From NCBI RefSeq assembly GCF_014646135.1, contig NZ_BMMW01000008.1, forward strand, positions 1 through 54,987: a stretch of 54,987 nt of DNA. The letters run 5' to 3'. The notes below the pieces were generated by a model. The model did no database searches and was not told the origin of the DNA. It saw nothing but the letters and a program-made list of their open reading frames with translations. This DNA comes from Nocardia camponoti. GTDB taxonomy: Bacteria > Actinomycetota > Actinomycetes > Mycobacteriales > Mycobacteriaceae. A program made the translations under genes and the position numbers. Shown piece by piece: positions 1-8,382 of the stretch (positions are counted from its first letter, which is position 1; each line of letters opens with the position of its first letter).

Positions 1-69
1 GTCGGTGGTGATGACGGCCTTCGAGTTGTCGACGACCTGGGCGTTGTAGTTGATCGGGGCAGCGGCTTC
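1..69. repeat. Left copy of a 69-bp perfect terminal inverted repeat
   Basis: Bases 1-69 are the exact reverse complement of 54919-54987. The first mismatch is at base 70 (pairs with 54918). Similarity continues beyond it with a few silent changes, because both copies lie inside paralogous secreted-protein genes. Confidence 0.95.
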
Positions 70-156
70 GGGTGCATCAGCGTGCACGGTGCCGGCGGTG
101 ACGCCCATGGCAGCGATCAGCAGCGCCGAAGTGGCGGCGAATTTCCTCATCAGCAT
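1..156 (-). CDS. Secreted small protein, 5' part only (copy 1)
   Basis: Only the first 52 codons are present; the gene runs off the left edge. It reads MLMRKFAAT, then a hydrophobic stretch and VHA-DAP, a good signal peptide with a likely signal peptidase I site after VHA (about residue 26). The mature start has an INYNAQVVD segment that reminds me of the DUF8020-type secreted proteins of Nocardia and Rhodococcus, but the core of that domain is not in view. The ATG at 156 was chosen to match copy 2 at the right edge; another in-frame ATG lies at 150. Copy 2 is almost the same protein in the opposite orientation, yet the upstream regions of the two copies differ, so each has its own promoter. 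Function unknown. Confidence 0.75.
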   Translation of the reverse strand, partial: MLMRKFAATSALLIAAMGVTAGTVHADAPEAAAPINYNAQVVDNSKAVITTD

Positions 157-437
157 TTCGTAGAACCTCGATGTTGGAGCGTTCGGAGGGGACTCGCTAG
201 ATCAAAAGCCCCAGCAGCTAACGCGCGGTGAACCCCCTGTGTCGTTCTATTCAAATTCTGTTCACCATCCATACCCCAGGCTTAGTTGGCTGAGAGAAAC
301 CTGAGCCTGAGCACGTCTTTTGCCAATAAAACCGACTCCGAGTCGTAACCTCCCTAGGGGTAAAGTGATGGAGATCACACGGCTAATAAACGGGCTGTTT
401 CGTTTCGTGAACGGTTCAATCACCTTCGCGCCCCACG

Positions 438-443
438 TATCCT
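438..443 (+). promoter_or_regulatory. -10 box (TATCCT) of rmlB, leaderless type
   Basis: TATCCT ends six bases before the GTG at 450, the spacing expected for a transcript that begins at the start codon. No Shine-Dalgarno sequence lies between. A weak -35 (around 414-419) may be present. The 157-437 stretch between the two divergent genes shows nothing else I can name. Confidence 0.6.
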
Positions 444-449
444 GATTGG

Positions 450-1451
450 GTGCGACTGCTCGTAACCGGCGGGGCCGGGTTCATTGGTGCGAATTTCGTC
501 CAACAGACCGTTGCAACGCGGCCTGATGTTTCGGTGACGGTGCTCGACGCACTCACCTACGCGGGAAACCGCGCATCACTCGATTCCGTTGCCGACAAAA
601 TCGATTTCGTGCACGGCGACATCGCCGATCTCGACCTCGTCGACAATCTGGTCAGCGGGGTCGACGCGGTTGTGCATTTCGCCGCCGAGTCGCACAACGA
701 CAACTCACTCGCCGAACCGTGGCCGTTCGTGCAGACGAATATCGTTGGCACGTACTCACTTCTCCAGGCAGTGCGCCGTCACGAGGTGCGCTACCACCAC
801 GTTTCCACCGATGAGGTTTACGGCGATCTCACCGAAGAAGATCCGGCGTTCACCGAAAACACCGCATACAACCCGTCGAGCCCGTACTCGGCCACGAAAG
901 CAGGCTCTGACCTGCTTGTTCGCGCGTGGACTCGCTCGTTCGGCGTCAAGGCCACGCTGTCGAACTGCTCCAACAATTACGGCCCGTTTCAGCATGTTGA
1001 GAAATTCATTCCGCGCCAAATCACGAATCTGATCGACGGGGTCCGCCCGCGCCTCTACGGTGCGGGACATCAGATCCGTGATTGGATCCACGTCGACGAC
1101 CACAATCGTGCTGTTTTCGACATTCTCGAACGCGGCCGAATCGGTCAGACCTATCTCATCGGCGCGCAAGGTGAACTCGACAACCTCACCGTCGTGCGAC
1201 TCATTTTGGAAGCTTTTGGACGCCCTGCCGACGATTTTGATCACGTGACAGATCGCCCCGGTCACGATCAGCGCTACGCCATCGATGCGTCATTGCTTCG
1301 CGAGGAACTTGGCTGGGAGCCGCAGTACGCCGATTTCCGTGCGGGACTTGCCAACACGATTGCCTGGTATCGCGACAATGAGGATTGGTGGCGGCCCAAA
1401 AAAGCCGAAACTGAACTCGCTTACGCGACTGCGGGCGAGAAAACGCTGTAA
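450..1451 (+). CDS. rmlB: dTDP-glucose 4,6-dehydratase RmlB
   Basis: Converts dTDP-glucose to dTDP-4-keto-6-deoxyglucose, the second step of dTDP-L-rhamnose synthesis; rhamnose links arabinogalactan to peptidoglycan in these bacteria. The 333-residue protein has the usual family length. Seen directly: the NAD-binding TGGAGFIG at residues 6-13, the TDE motif at 120-122 and the YxxxK catalytic pair Y146/K150, all typical of extended short-chain dehydrogenases. It closely matches my memory of M. tuberculosis RmlB (Rv3464). The GTG start is set by the conserved MRLLVTGGAG beginning and by the -10 box six bases upstream. Convergent with the DUF2142 gene. A hairpin spans its stop codon. The other rml genes are not in the window. 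Confidence 0.95.
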   Translation: MRLLVTGGAGFIGANFVQQTVATRPDVSVTVLDALTYAGNRASLDSVADKIDFVHGDIADLDLVDNLVSGVDAVVHFAAESHNDNSLAEPWPFVQTNIVGTYSLLQAVRRHEVRYHHVSTDEVYGDLTEEDPAFTENTAYNPSSPYSATKAGSDLLVRAWTRSFGVKATLSNCSNNYGPFQHVEKFIPRQITNLIDGVRPRLYGAGHQIRDWIHVDDHNRAVFDILERGRIGQTYLIGAQGELDNLTVVRLILEAFGRPADDFDHVTDRPGHDQRYAIDASLLREELGWEPQYADFRAGLANTIAWYRDNEDWWRPKKAETELAYATAGEKTL

Positions 1452-1460
1452 CTCGCCCGC
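1431..1460 (+). terminator. Hairpin over the rmlB stop codon
   Basis: A perfect 9-bp inverted repeat, GCGGGCGAG at 1431-1439 and CTCGCCCGC at 1452-1460, encloses the stop codon. There is no T-run, so it would be a hairpin-only terminator or a convergent-gene barrier. Confidence 0.4.
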
Positions 1461-1478
1461 GCTGCGGTGGTCTGGGAT

Positions 1479-3002
1479 TTATCCCCAGATCACCGTGTAA
1501 TACGTTGCGGCAGCGGCAATTAGCGCGATACTCGACGCACTAACGATCGCGATCGCGGTGCCCTTAAGGGGGGTCTCGCCTTCAGAGTTGGTGAGCCGCA
1601 ACGGAACCCACCGTGCAACGAGTGCGAGCCCGACGATCGCGAGCGGCACGAAATACCGGCCCTGTACGCCGTCAATGAGGTAGAAACCGACCGGGGTGAA
1701 GGACATGTACAGCGTCACGTAGATCATCGCCACGCTGGCAAGCAGCGTCAGCAGCACGATCACGGCGCGCTTGGTGTTAATCGCGGCAGCCGTGAATCGA
1801 TCGGCGATCCCGAAACTCACCGCGATCGCGATCAGGCAGGCAAGCATCGACACCGCGGGCACGTCAACGTAGGCGAAGCCGAGTTCACCGAAGAATTGGT
1901 TGAACCAGCGGTGGTCGCGCAACGCGATCGACTCGCCGAAGGTGTGAATGAAGTCGATCGGGTGACTCAATACGCCCTTGAGCTGGTCGCCAGGTCGGAC
2001 CTGGTACCACTGCTCGGGCTTGCGCATCAGCCCCATGCCCTCGCCGGTTGGCGCGGCGATCTTGGTCCACGCGAGGAACAGTGCGAGACCGGTGGCGGCG
2101 AACGCGGCGGGAACGAGTCGCCATTTGCCGGTGAAACCGAGGCGCGAAGGCGGCACAGCAACGATCAACATCGCGAGCAGCACGTAGGTCGGCTTGCTCA
2201 ACGGCAGCAAAATCGCGGTCGCGAGGAACGCGGCGGTCTCGTACGGACGCAGTCGCGCGCCGATAAACAGCGACTTCACTAACAGCGCCGAGACGAGAAT
2301 CGCGAGCGCGTTGGTCAGCGTGTCAGCGGTGACCGTCCCTGCCTGGAACAGCGCGATCGGCAGGACAGCGATGGTGAACGCGATCCACTGACTGCGATGG
2401 CGTCGCAGCGTGAACAGCGCGAAACTCACCACACTCACGTAGGCGACCAGCCCGGCGAGGCGCGTGAGCAGGTACATCCCGCCCACATTGAGCCCGAGCG
2501 CTTCGCCGACGCGAATACCAATCGCGGTCGGCACGTACGGGACTGGCGAATATGCGGCCGTGTTGGTGAACCACATTGTTTTGGTAGCCGAGCTGATCGA
2601 CGCCGATCCGAGCCGGTCGTAGGCGCCGGGGTCGGCGACCATCGCGTCGGGCTCTTCGGGGTTGTCGTTGTAGTCGCGGAACGCGTAATCCATGAGCGCG
2701 TCGACGCTGACCGGAATCTCGCCACCGTAGGCGACGCCGCGCCCGTCGGCGATGCGCTGCGGGAAAACACCACCATGCGCGACCTGGTATGCCCGACCGA
2801 ATTGCGTCAGCTCGTCGTGCCCCCAAAACGGGGGAGTGAGCACCGCGAAAATCGCGCCGAACACCGTCGCGATGATCGCGAACGCGCAGGTAGCCGCGCC
2901 AAAACGATTCAGCACCTTGCCAAGCCAGCCAGCTTTAGCGACCGGATCTGCCGCGGCAGGTTCCCCAGGCTCAGCCGCAACCGTGGAAATCTCCGCCGTC
3001 AC
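1479..3002 (-). CDS. DUF2142 polytopic membrane protein, GT-C-like
   Basis: A 507-residue integral membrane protein with about ten or more hydrophobic segments. After a first membrane segment (about residues 33-60) comes FWGHDELTQFGRAYQ, the acidic first-loop signature of DUF2142 proteins, which resemble GT-C glycosyltransferases that use polyprenyl-phosphate sugars outside the membrane. Its ATG overlaps the stop of the GT2 gene by four bases (ATGA), so the two are translationally coupled. With that GT2 and the divergent GtrA gene it makes a plausible Gtr-type set: synthase, flippase, and membrane transferase. The acceptor glycan cannot be read from sequence. Family assignment is fairly sure; the transferase role is inference. 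Confidence 0.75.
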   Translation of the reverse strand: MTAEISTVAAEPGEPAAADPVAKAGWLGKVLNRFGAATCAFAIIATVFGAIFAVLTPPFWGHDELTQFGRAYQVAHGGVFPQRIADGRGVAYGGEIPVSVDALMDYAFRDYNDNPEEPDAMVADPGAYDRLGSASISSATKTMWFTNTAAYSPVPYVPTAIGIRVGEALGLNVGGMYLLTRLAGLVAYVSVVSFALFTLRRHRSQWIAFTIAVLPIALFQAGTVTADTLTNALAILVSALLVKSLFIGARLRPYETAAFLATAILLPLSKPTYVLLAMLIVAVPPSRLGFTGKWRLVPAAFAATGLALFLAWTKIAAPTGEGMGLMRKPEQWYQVRPGDQLKGVLSHPIDFIHTFGESIALRDHRWFNQFFGELGFAYVDVPAVSMLACLIAIAVSFGIADRFTAAAINTKRAVIVLLTLLASVAMIYVTLYMSFTPVGFYLIDGVQGRYFVPLAIVGLALVARWVPLRLTNSEGETPLKGTAIAIVSASSIALIAAAATYYTVIWG

Positions 3003-3967
3003 CGCGACGCCTCAACCGTGCCGTTCACTCCCGGCGCCGAGTACCGCAGGTAAACCAGGCGAGCGGCTTCATGCCGCGAGCGCCGAATGCCATCGAGAAT
3101 CCAGCCAGCCGTCCACGCGAGACTGCCCAACAGCATCAGCGTGAACGCGAAAAACAGCGTGGGGAACCGTGGAACGGTGTGGGTGTTGTAGAACTCGACG
3201 ACGATCGGAATGGTCAAAATGATCGAAATCAACCACGCGACAGTGCCGAACAAACCGTAGAAAGCGACTGGCCGTTCATGCCGGGCGAGCCCGAGAATCA
3301 GCGCGAGAATCTTGGTGCCGTCGCGGTAGGTCCGCAGCTTCGATTCGCTGCCAGCGGGCCGGTCACGGAACCCGACGGGCACCGCGGTCTGCGGGACACG
3401 TAGGTGCAGCGAGTGCACGGTGAGCTCGGTTTCGATCTCGAATTCGCGCGAGACAGCGGGGAAGCTTTTGACGAAACGGCGCGAGAAAACGCGGAATCCG
3501 CTGAGCATGTCTTCGACGTTTTCGCCGAAAACCTTGCCGACAACGCCATTGAGCACCTTGTTGCCAGTCTCATGACCGGACCGGTACGCGTTGGCTTCTT
3601 CGTCCTGTTTGCGCACGCCAAGCACGTGGTCGTACGGGCCGTCGAGCAGCGTCGCGATCATCTCCGGTGCCGCCGACGCCTCGTAGGTGTCGTCGCCGTC
3701 GATCATCAGATAGATGTCGGCTTCGATGTCGGCGAAGGCGCGGCGCACAACATTGCCCTTGCCCTTGGTGTTTTCGTACCGCACGATCGCGCCAGCTTCC
3801 CGCGCGCGTTCGGCGGTGGCGTCGGTGCTGCGGTTGTCGTAGACGTAGACGACGATCCCAGGAACCGCGGCCTTGAGGTCGGTGACGACCTTGGCGACGG
3901 CTGCCTCTTCATTGTGGCAGGGGACCACGGCGGCAATGCGAAGCTCGGTGGAGTCCACCCGGGTCAA
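2999..3967 (-). CDS. GtrB/DPM1-like family 2 glycosyltransferase
   Basis: 322 residues. The N-terminal GT-A domain has VVPCHNEE near the start, the YDNRSTD loop and DGDDTY (about residues 94-99) as the metal/nucleotide-binding DXD. The C-terminus has two membrane segments, in the FYGLFGTVAWLISIIL and FPTLFFAFTLMLLGSLAW regions, as in GtrB-type bactoprenol glucosyltransferases. Likely makes a polyprenyl-phosphate sugar on the cytoplasmic face. It is first in a two-gene operon with the DUF2142 gene and divergent from gtrA, 70 bases away. Donor sugar is not predictable. A role as a polyprenyl-phosphate mannose synthase is the main alternative. Confidence 0.85.
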   Translation of the reverse strand: MTRVDSTELRIAAVVPCHNEEAAVAKVVTDLKAAVPGIVVYVYDNRSTDATAERAREAGAIVRYENTKGKGNVVRRAFADIEADIYLMIDGDDTYEASAAPEMIATLLDGPYDHVLGVRKQDEEANAYRSGHETGNKVLNGVVGKVFGENVEDMLSGFRVFSRRFVKSFPAVSREFEIETELTVHSLHLRVPQTAVPVGFRDRPAGSESKLRTYRDGTKILALILGLARHERPVAFYGLFGTVAWLISIILTIPIVVEFYNTHTVPRFPTLFFAFTLMLLGSLAWTAGWILDGIRRSRHEAARLVYLRYSAPGVNGTVEASR

Positions 3968-4025
3968 TCCTCGATGTTTTGGGGGCAGTCGGTCACCGGG
4001 AGGGTACAGGATTAACGCGACGCGC

Positions 4026-4031
4026 TACCGT
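4026..4031 (+). promoter_or_regulatory. -10 box (TACCGT) of gtrA, leaderless type
   Basis: TACCGT ends six bases before the GTG at 4038. This supports GTG 4038 over the longer open frame, which runs back into the divergent GT2 gene. Confidence 0.55.
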
Positions 4032-4037
4032 CGAGCG

Positions 4038-4562
4038 GTGTCGCAACCAGGTGAGCCCGCAAGTGGCTCGTTGTTTTCCAAAGTAGTAACCGCATTGCGG
4101 CAGGGCGCGGCGTTCTTGATTGTCGGCGCGATTGGGTTCGTAGTCGATGCAGGTACATACAACTTGTTGGTGTTCTGGGGCGGCGGCTTTTCCTTCACCG
4201 AAGGTGTGCTCTATCACTCGCCGTTGCTCGCGAAAATCATCGCGATCGCAACCGCGACGGTGGTCACCTACTTCGGCAATAAGTGGTGGACGTTCTCACA
4301 CAAGAAGACAGACAACCCGCTGCGCGAATACGTGCTTTACGCGGTTTTCAATGTTGTCGCGATCGGCCTGCAACTGGGCTGCCTCGGCTTTTCTCGCTAC
4401 GTGCTCGACCTCGCGTCACCGCTCGCCGACAACATTTCCGGCACGCTCATCGGGCAAATCGTCGCCGTTGTGTTCCGCTACTGGGCTTACGACAAGTTCG
4501 TCTTCACCGGCTCGGCAGCGAATGACGAGCAACACGCGCGAGGCGCCGCTACGCATCACTGA
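4038..4562 (+). CDS. GtrA family membrane protein
   Basis: A 174-residue protein with four hydrophobic segments in the GtrA pattern: FLIVGAIGFVVDAGTYNLL near residue 24, then VVTYFGNKWWTF in the middle, and RYWAYDKFVF near the C-terminus. GtrA proteins are thought to flip polyprenyl-phosphate sugars; in M. tuberculosis a GtrA protein (Rv3789) belongs to the arabinogalactan locus. The GTG start was chosen because the upstream frame overlaps the divergent GT2 gene and a leaderless -10 box fits. It lies 105 bases before glfT2 on the same strand. It could serve the neighbouring GT2/DUF2142 pair or the arabinan precursor pathway; the sequence does not decide between them. Confidence 0.8.
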   Translation: MSQPGEPASGSLFSKVVTALRQGAAFLIVGAIGFVVDAGTYNLLVFWGGGFSFTEGVLYHSPLLAKIIAIATATVVTYFGNKWWTFSHKKTDNPLREYVLYAVFNVVAIGLQLGCLGFSRYVLDLASPLADNISGTLIGQIVAVVFRYWAYDKFVFTGSAANDEQHARGAATHH

Positions 4563-4667
4563 GCCCGCACCTGCGGTGTGCGATTGATATCCTCACCCGC
4601 GCGGCGACGACCCATTTCTGTGACTGCCTGCGTCGGCGCAGTCGATACCGAGAATTTCGAGGACCCC

Positions 4668-6554
4668 ATGGACCAGTCGGCTATTGAGGCCGTAACCGAA
4701 TCCAACGACGCGCCCGCAGCTCTGCGCGGCGGCCACCCTGCACCTGCCCGCCTTGTCCTTGCCCGCGGCATTTTCACTGGTCCGTCAGCGAAGGTGAGCG
4801 ACGAACTTTATGCCGTCGTCAAGGGCGGTCACGCGGTTCGGGACCGGCACAGCATTCGCGTGCCAAAGGGCGCTACCGCCCACACCAACACTTACTTCGG
4901 CCGGTTCGCCGCGAGCTACTGGCAGCGCTGGACGACGGTCACCGAGGTAACGGTGAGCGCGCTGCTCGACGTGACCGGCAAGGCCAACGTGCGCCTCGTC
5001 GCGTCCGATATCGCAGGTCACCGCCGCATTATCGCGACCGCAGTCGCGACGGCGAGCGGGCCGGTCACGCTTACCGCGCCGCTCGACCAGTACGTCGACG
5101 GCGGCGCGCTGTGGCTTGAATTCGACGCGGTCGGCGGCGAGTTGGGCATTAGCGAACTGGCTTGGACGGCTGCCGCGCCAGAGCAGCTGCGCCCGGTCGC
5201 GATCGCGATCTGCACGTTCAACCGTGCCGAGGATTGCGCGCACACCGTCGCCGCGCTGGCTTCCGATGAGACCGTGCTCGCCGCGATCGACGCCGTCTAT
5301 GTCGTCGACCAGGGCACTGATCTGGTCGAAGACCGCCCGCTGTTCCAGCAGGTGAAGCCCGCTTTCGGCGACAAGCTGCGGTACCTGCGCCAGCCGAATC
5401 TTGGCGGCGCTGGCGGCTTCACTCGTGGCCTGTACGAGGTTTCGGCGACCAACGAACATGCCGACGTGATCCTCATGGACGACGACATCCTGTGCGAACC
5501 GGAAACGGTGTTGCGCTTGCAGGCGTTCGCGAATCTCACCGTCGAACCGACGCTTGTCGGCGCGCAGATGCTGTTCCTGCTTAACCCCGACTTCCTCAAC
5601 GTCGGTGCCGAGGAAGTGCATCTGCACGAACTCAAGCACGGCCAGAAGGTGCCGAAGGCGCTGCGCAACACGTCGATGTTGAAGAAAAACCAGGAACGGC
5701 GTGTCGACGCGGGCTACAACGCGTGGTGGACGTGCCTGATCCCGGCTGAGGTCGTGAAAAAGATCGGCTTGCCCGTCCCGATTTTCTTCCAGTGGGACGA
5801 CGTCGAATACGGCATCCGCGCACGTGAGAACGGTTTCGTCACCGTCACGCTGCCGAACGCTGCCGTCTGGCACGCCGACTTCTACTGGAAGGACTACGAC
5901 GACTGGGCGCGGTACTTCTCCACCCGCAACTCCCTGATCGTCGGCGCGCTCCACGCTGATCTCGACGGCAAAGCCATCACCAAGGACTTCTTCCGCTACA
6001 TCGCCGAGCACCTCGTCGGCATGCAGTACGGCCTCGTGCACACCACGTTGCAGGGCATCGAGGACTTCATGAAGGGTCCGCAGATCCTGCGCGACGGCGG
6101 CATTGACGCCCTCGCCGCCGCCCGTTCGTCGCGTGGTGACTACCCCGAGACGATCAAGCACCCGGCCGCGACGCCGCCGGTGAACTCCGCCGACATCTCG
6201 ATCCGTCGCGCGAGCGGCGAGCCGAGTCGGGTCACGCTTGTGCTGATCAAGCGCGCGATCGCGCAGTGGACCGGGCGCACGCAGAAGGGCCTGATCGGCG
6301 TCACGCGCGAAGACGCGCACTGGTGGCACGTCGGCCTGTTCGACCACGTGGTCGTCACCGACGCTTCGCAGTCGGGCGTGCGCGTGCGTCAGCGCGACAA
6401 GGCACGCGCCCGCGCGCTGCTGATCCGCACGTTCCGCACGCTGCGCAAGCTGCGTAAGGAGCTGCCCGCGTTGCAGGCGCAGTACCGCGCCGCGGTGCCG
6501 GAACTGACGAGCCGCGAAAACTGGGCGCGCCTGTACGGCATCGACCCGAGCTAG
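4668..6554 (+). CDS. glfT2: Galactofuranosyltransferase GlfT2 (galactan polymerase)
   Basis: Extends the galactan of arabinogalactan by adding UDP-galactofuranose with alternating beta-1,5 and beta-1,6 bonds. 628 residues, close to the 637 of the M. tuberculosis enzyme. Seen directly: an N-terminal beta-rich domain (to about 170), the GT-A core with CTFNR at 182-186, the metal-binding D271-D272-D273, the W376-D377-D378-x-E380 acceptor motif and H402 of WHADFYWKDY, all landmarks of GlfT2. The ATG at 4668 has a clear ribosome site (GAGGA, five bases upstream); a longer frame from 4578 lacks one. Downstream of gtrA and convergent with glfT1, which keeps both galactan transferases together. Confidence 0.95.
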   Translation: MDQSAIEAVTESNDAPAALRGGHPAPARLVLARGIFTGPSAKVSDELYAVVKGGHAVRDRHSIRVPKGATAHTNTYFGRFAASYWQRWTTVTEVTVSALLDVTGKANVRLVASDIAGHRRIIATAVATASGPVTLTAPLDQYVDGGALWLEFDAVGGELGISELAWTAAAPEQLRPVAIAICTFNRAEDCAHTVAALASDETVLAAIDAVYVVDQGTDLVEDRPLFQQVKPAFGDKLRYLRQPNLGGAGGFTRGLYEVSATNEHADVILMDDDILCEPETVLRLQAFANLTVEPTLVGAQMLFLLNPDFLNVGAEEVHLHELKHGQKVPKALRNTSMLKKNQERRVDAGYNAWWTCLIPAEVVKKIGLPVPIFFQWDDVEYGIRARENGFVTVTLPNAAVWHADFYWKDYDDWARYFSTRNSLIVGALHADLDGKAITKDFFRYIAEHLVGMQYGLVHTTLQGIEDFMKGPQILRDGGIDALAAARSSRGDYPETIKHPAATPPVNSADISIRRASGEPSRVTLVLIKRAIAQWTGRTQKGLIGVTREDAHWWHVGLFDHVVVTDASQSGVRVRQRDKARARALLIRTFRTLRKLRKELPALQAQYRAAVPELTSRENWARLYGIDPS

Positions 6555-6561
6555 CAACAGC

Positions 6562-6603
6562 AAAAATCGCCGCGCTCCCAACTGGGAACGCGGCGATTTT
6601 TTT
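6562..6603. terminator. Bidirectional terminator between glfT2 and glfT1
   Basis: Long stem (17 of 18 pairs) with arms 6562-6579 and 6584-6601, a four-base loop, an A-run on the left arm and a T-run on the right, so it can end transcription from both convergent genes. Confidence 0.9.
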
Positions 6604-6610
6604 GTCTGGG

Positions 6611-7573
6611 TTAGTCGGGTTTGCCGAAGTGCTCGTTGCGGCCGAGCGAGCGAAGCCGGAACCACTCCTTGAGCCCCGCCGGGTCGCGGCGCGTGACGAG
6701 GAAGAACCAGGAGAAGCGAATCCACTCCTGTGGCAACAGCTTTCGCATCCCAGGTTGCGACATCAGGTACCCGCGGTTGCGGTAGGTGAAGTAGCGCTTC
6801 ACCGGATCGTCGGGGTACTGGGTGTGCATGCGGCCGCCGAGAATCGGCTTGAATTCCTCAGCGCCGTTCGGGTGCAAGTACGCCGTTTGCAAGCAGGTGC
6901 CGAACGGCAGGCCCGAGCGCACAAGTCGACGATGCACCTCGACCTCATCGCCGCGAACGAATAGCCGCAGGTCGGGAACACCAATCAGGTCAACAGCTTT
7001 CGCCGAGATCAGCGCGCCATTGAACAGCGAAGCGATGCCGGGCAGGAAGTCTTCGTCGCCGAGTTCGGAACGCAGCCGTCGCCACACGACGCCACGACGC
7101 AGCGGGAACGCGAGCCGGTCGGGCTCGTCGATGTCGCACACCACTGGCGAAACCTCGACGAGATTGTGACGGCGAGCGCAATCGATCAGCGTCGCAAGCA
7201 CTTCCGGCCCATCGGGGCGACCGTCGTCGTCGGCCAACCACACCCAGTCGGCACCTTGGGAAAGCGCGTGCAGCATGCCGAGCGCGAACCCACCAGCACC
7301 GCCAAGGTTGTGGCGCGACCCAAGGTAGGTCGCCTCAATCGGCTGCTGCGCGACGAGTTCAGCGACTTCGTCCTCGTTGGCATTGTCGACGACGATCAGG
7401 TGGTCGATCGGACGCGACTGTGCCGCAAGCACTTTCAGCGACTCGGCAAGCAGCTCGCGACGCTTATGCGTGACAACAACCGCGACGATGCGCGCGGACG
7501 GCCCGGTGTCGGTGGTGAGATCGGCCAACTCAGCCCCCGCGGGTAGTTCGGCATCATCGGGCAGCGCGGTCAT
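6611..7573 (-). CDS. glfT1: Galactofuranosyltransferase GlfT1 (galactan initiator)
   Basis: Adds the first galactofuranose residues to decaprenyl-PP-GlcNAc-rhamnose. 320 residues, slightly longer than the M. tuberculosis enzyme (about 304). The GT2 fold is clear: VVTHKR at 33-38, VVDN at 61-64, NLGGAGGF in the donor site at 89-96 and the metal-binding D115-D116-D117. The first ~25 residues are acidic and probably disordered. Its ATG overlaps the wzt stop by four bases, so it is coupled to the transporter ATPase, tying initiation to export. Last gene of the bpa-wzm-wzt-glfT1 operon. Confidence 0.93.
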   Translation of the reverse strand: MTALPDDAELPAGAELADLTTDTGPSARIVAVVVTHKRRELLAESLKVLAAQSRPIDHLIVVDNANEDEVAELVAQQPIEATYLGSRHNLGGAGGFALGMLHALSQGADWVWLADDDGRPDGPEVLATLIDCARRHNLVEVSPVVCDIDEPDRLAFPLRRGVVWRRLRSELGDEDFLPGIASLFNGALISAKAVDLIGVPDLRLFVRGDEVEVHRRLVRSGLPFGTCLQTAYLHPNGAEEFKPILGGRMHTQYPDDPVKRYFTYRNRGYLMSQPGMRKLLPQEWIRFSWFFLVTRRDPAGLKEWFRLRSLGRNEHFGKPD

Positions 7574-8370
7574 ACACTCTCTCGTTCTAGCTCTCGAAGT
7601 ACCTGTGCCACATGGTTTCCCGCTTCCGGGCCCTCATACGCACGAACGACGTCCTCAATCCCGCCGTGCTCACGGATCTGACCGTGGTCGATCCACATCG
7701 CGGTATCGCACAGTTGGGCGAGAAACTCATTGGAATGGCTTGCGAAAACCAGGATGCCTGAGCGTGCGACCAGCGACTGGAGTCGCGTGCGCGCCTTCTT
7801 CATGAACTCCGCGTCGACCGCCCCGATGCCCTCGTCGAGCAGCAGGATTTCGGGGTCGATTGAGGTGACAACACCCATCGCGAGTCGCACGCGCATACCG
7901 GTCGAATAGGTGCGCAGCGGCATCGAAAGGTACTCGCCGAGCTCGGTGAAGTCGGCGATCTCGTCGATTTTCGCGAGCATCTGCTTGCGGGTTTGACCGA
8001 GGAAAAGGCCGCGAATGATGATGTTTTCGTAGCCCGAGATTTCCGGGTCCATGCCGACGCCGAGGTCGAAAACTGGTGCGACGCGGCCGCGAATGCGCGC
8101 GCTGCCGCGTGACGGTTCGTAGATGCCCGACAGCAGCCGAAGCAGCGTCGACTTGCCAGCGCCGTTGTGGCCGACAAGGCCGACGCGGTCGCCTTCCTTG
8201 AGCGAAAGCGTGATGTCGCGCAGTGCTTCAACAACGACAACGTCGGAGCCGTTGCGCCCGATCGCGCCGCCAGCTTTGCCGAGGAACGCCTTCTTCAACG
8301 ACCGTGATTTGGCGTCGAAAATGGGGAACTCGACCCACGCTTGCTGGGTTTCGATACTCACACGACTCAT
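7570..8370 (-). CDS. wzt: Wzt-type ABC ATPase for galactan export
   Basis: Nucleotide-binding subunit of the exporter that moves lipid-linked galactan across the plasma membrane (Rv3781 type). 266 residues; Walker A GHNGAGKST at 67-75, signature YSTGMRVRL at 155-163 (the divergent form usual in Wzt/RfbE/TagH), Walker B ILLLDEG ending in D179-E180 and a switch His in FASHS. No C-terminal carbohydrate-binding domain, unlike the O9a-type Wzt, matching the mycobacterial form. Twelve bases after wzm and overlapping glfT1 by four. The start is ATG 8370, with a GGAG ribosome site. Confidence 0.92.
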   Translation of the reverse strand: MSRVSIETQQAWVEFPIFDAKSRSLKKAFLGKAGGAIGRNGSDVVVVEALRDITLSLKEGDRVGLVGHNGAGKSTLLRLLSGIYEPSRGSARIRGRVAPVFDLGVGMDPEISGYENIIIRGLFLGQTRKQMLAKIDEIADFTELGEYLSMPLRTYSTGMRVRLAMGVVTSIDPEILLLDEGIGAVDAEFMKKARTRLQSLVARSGILVFASHSNEFLAQLCDTAMWIDHGQIREHGGIEDVVRAYEGPEAGNHVAQVLRELERESV

Positions 8371-8382
8371 CGGGGCAAGCTC

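Noticed and set aside
1484..1500. DnaA box near 1480 (TTATCCCCA)
   Set aside because: One mismatch in a critical position, single, inside a convergent junction.
4785..6725. 646-codon open frame antisense to glfT2
   Set aside because: Shadow frame; glfT2 on the other strand has all catalytic motifs.
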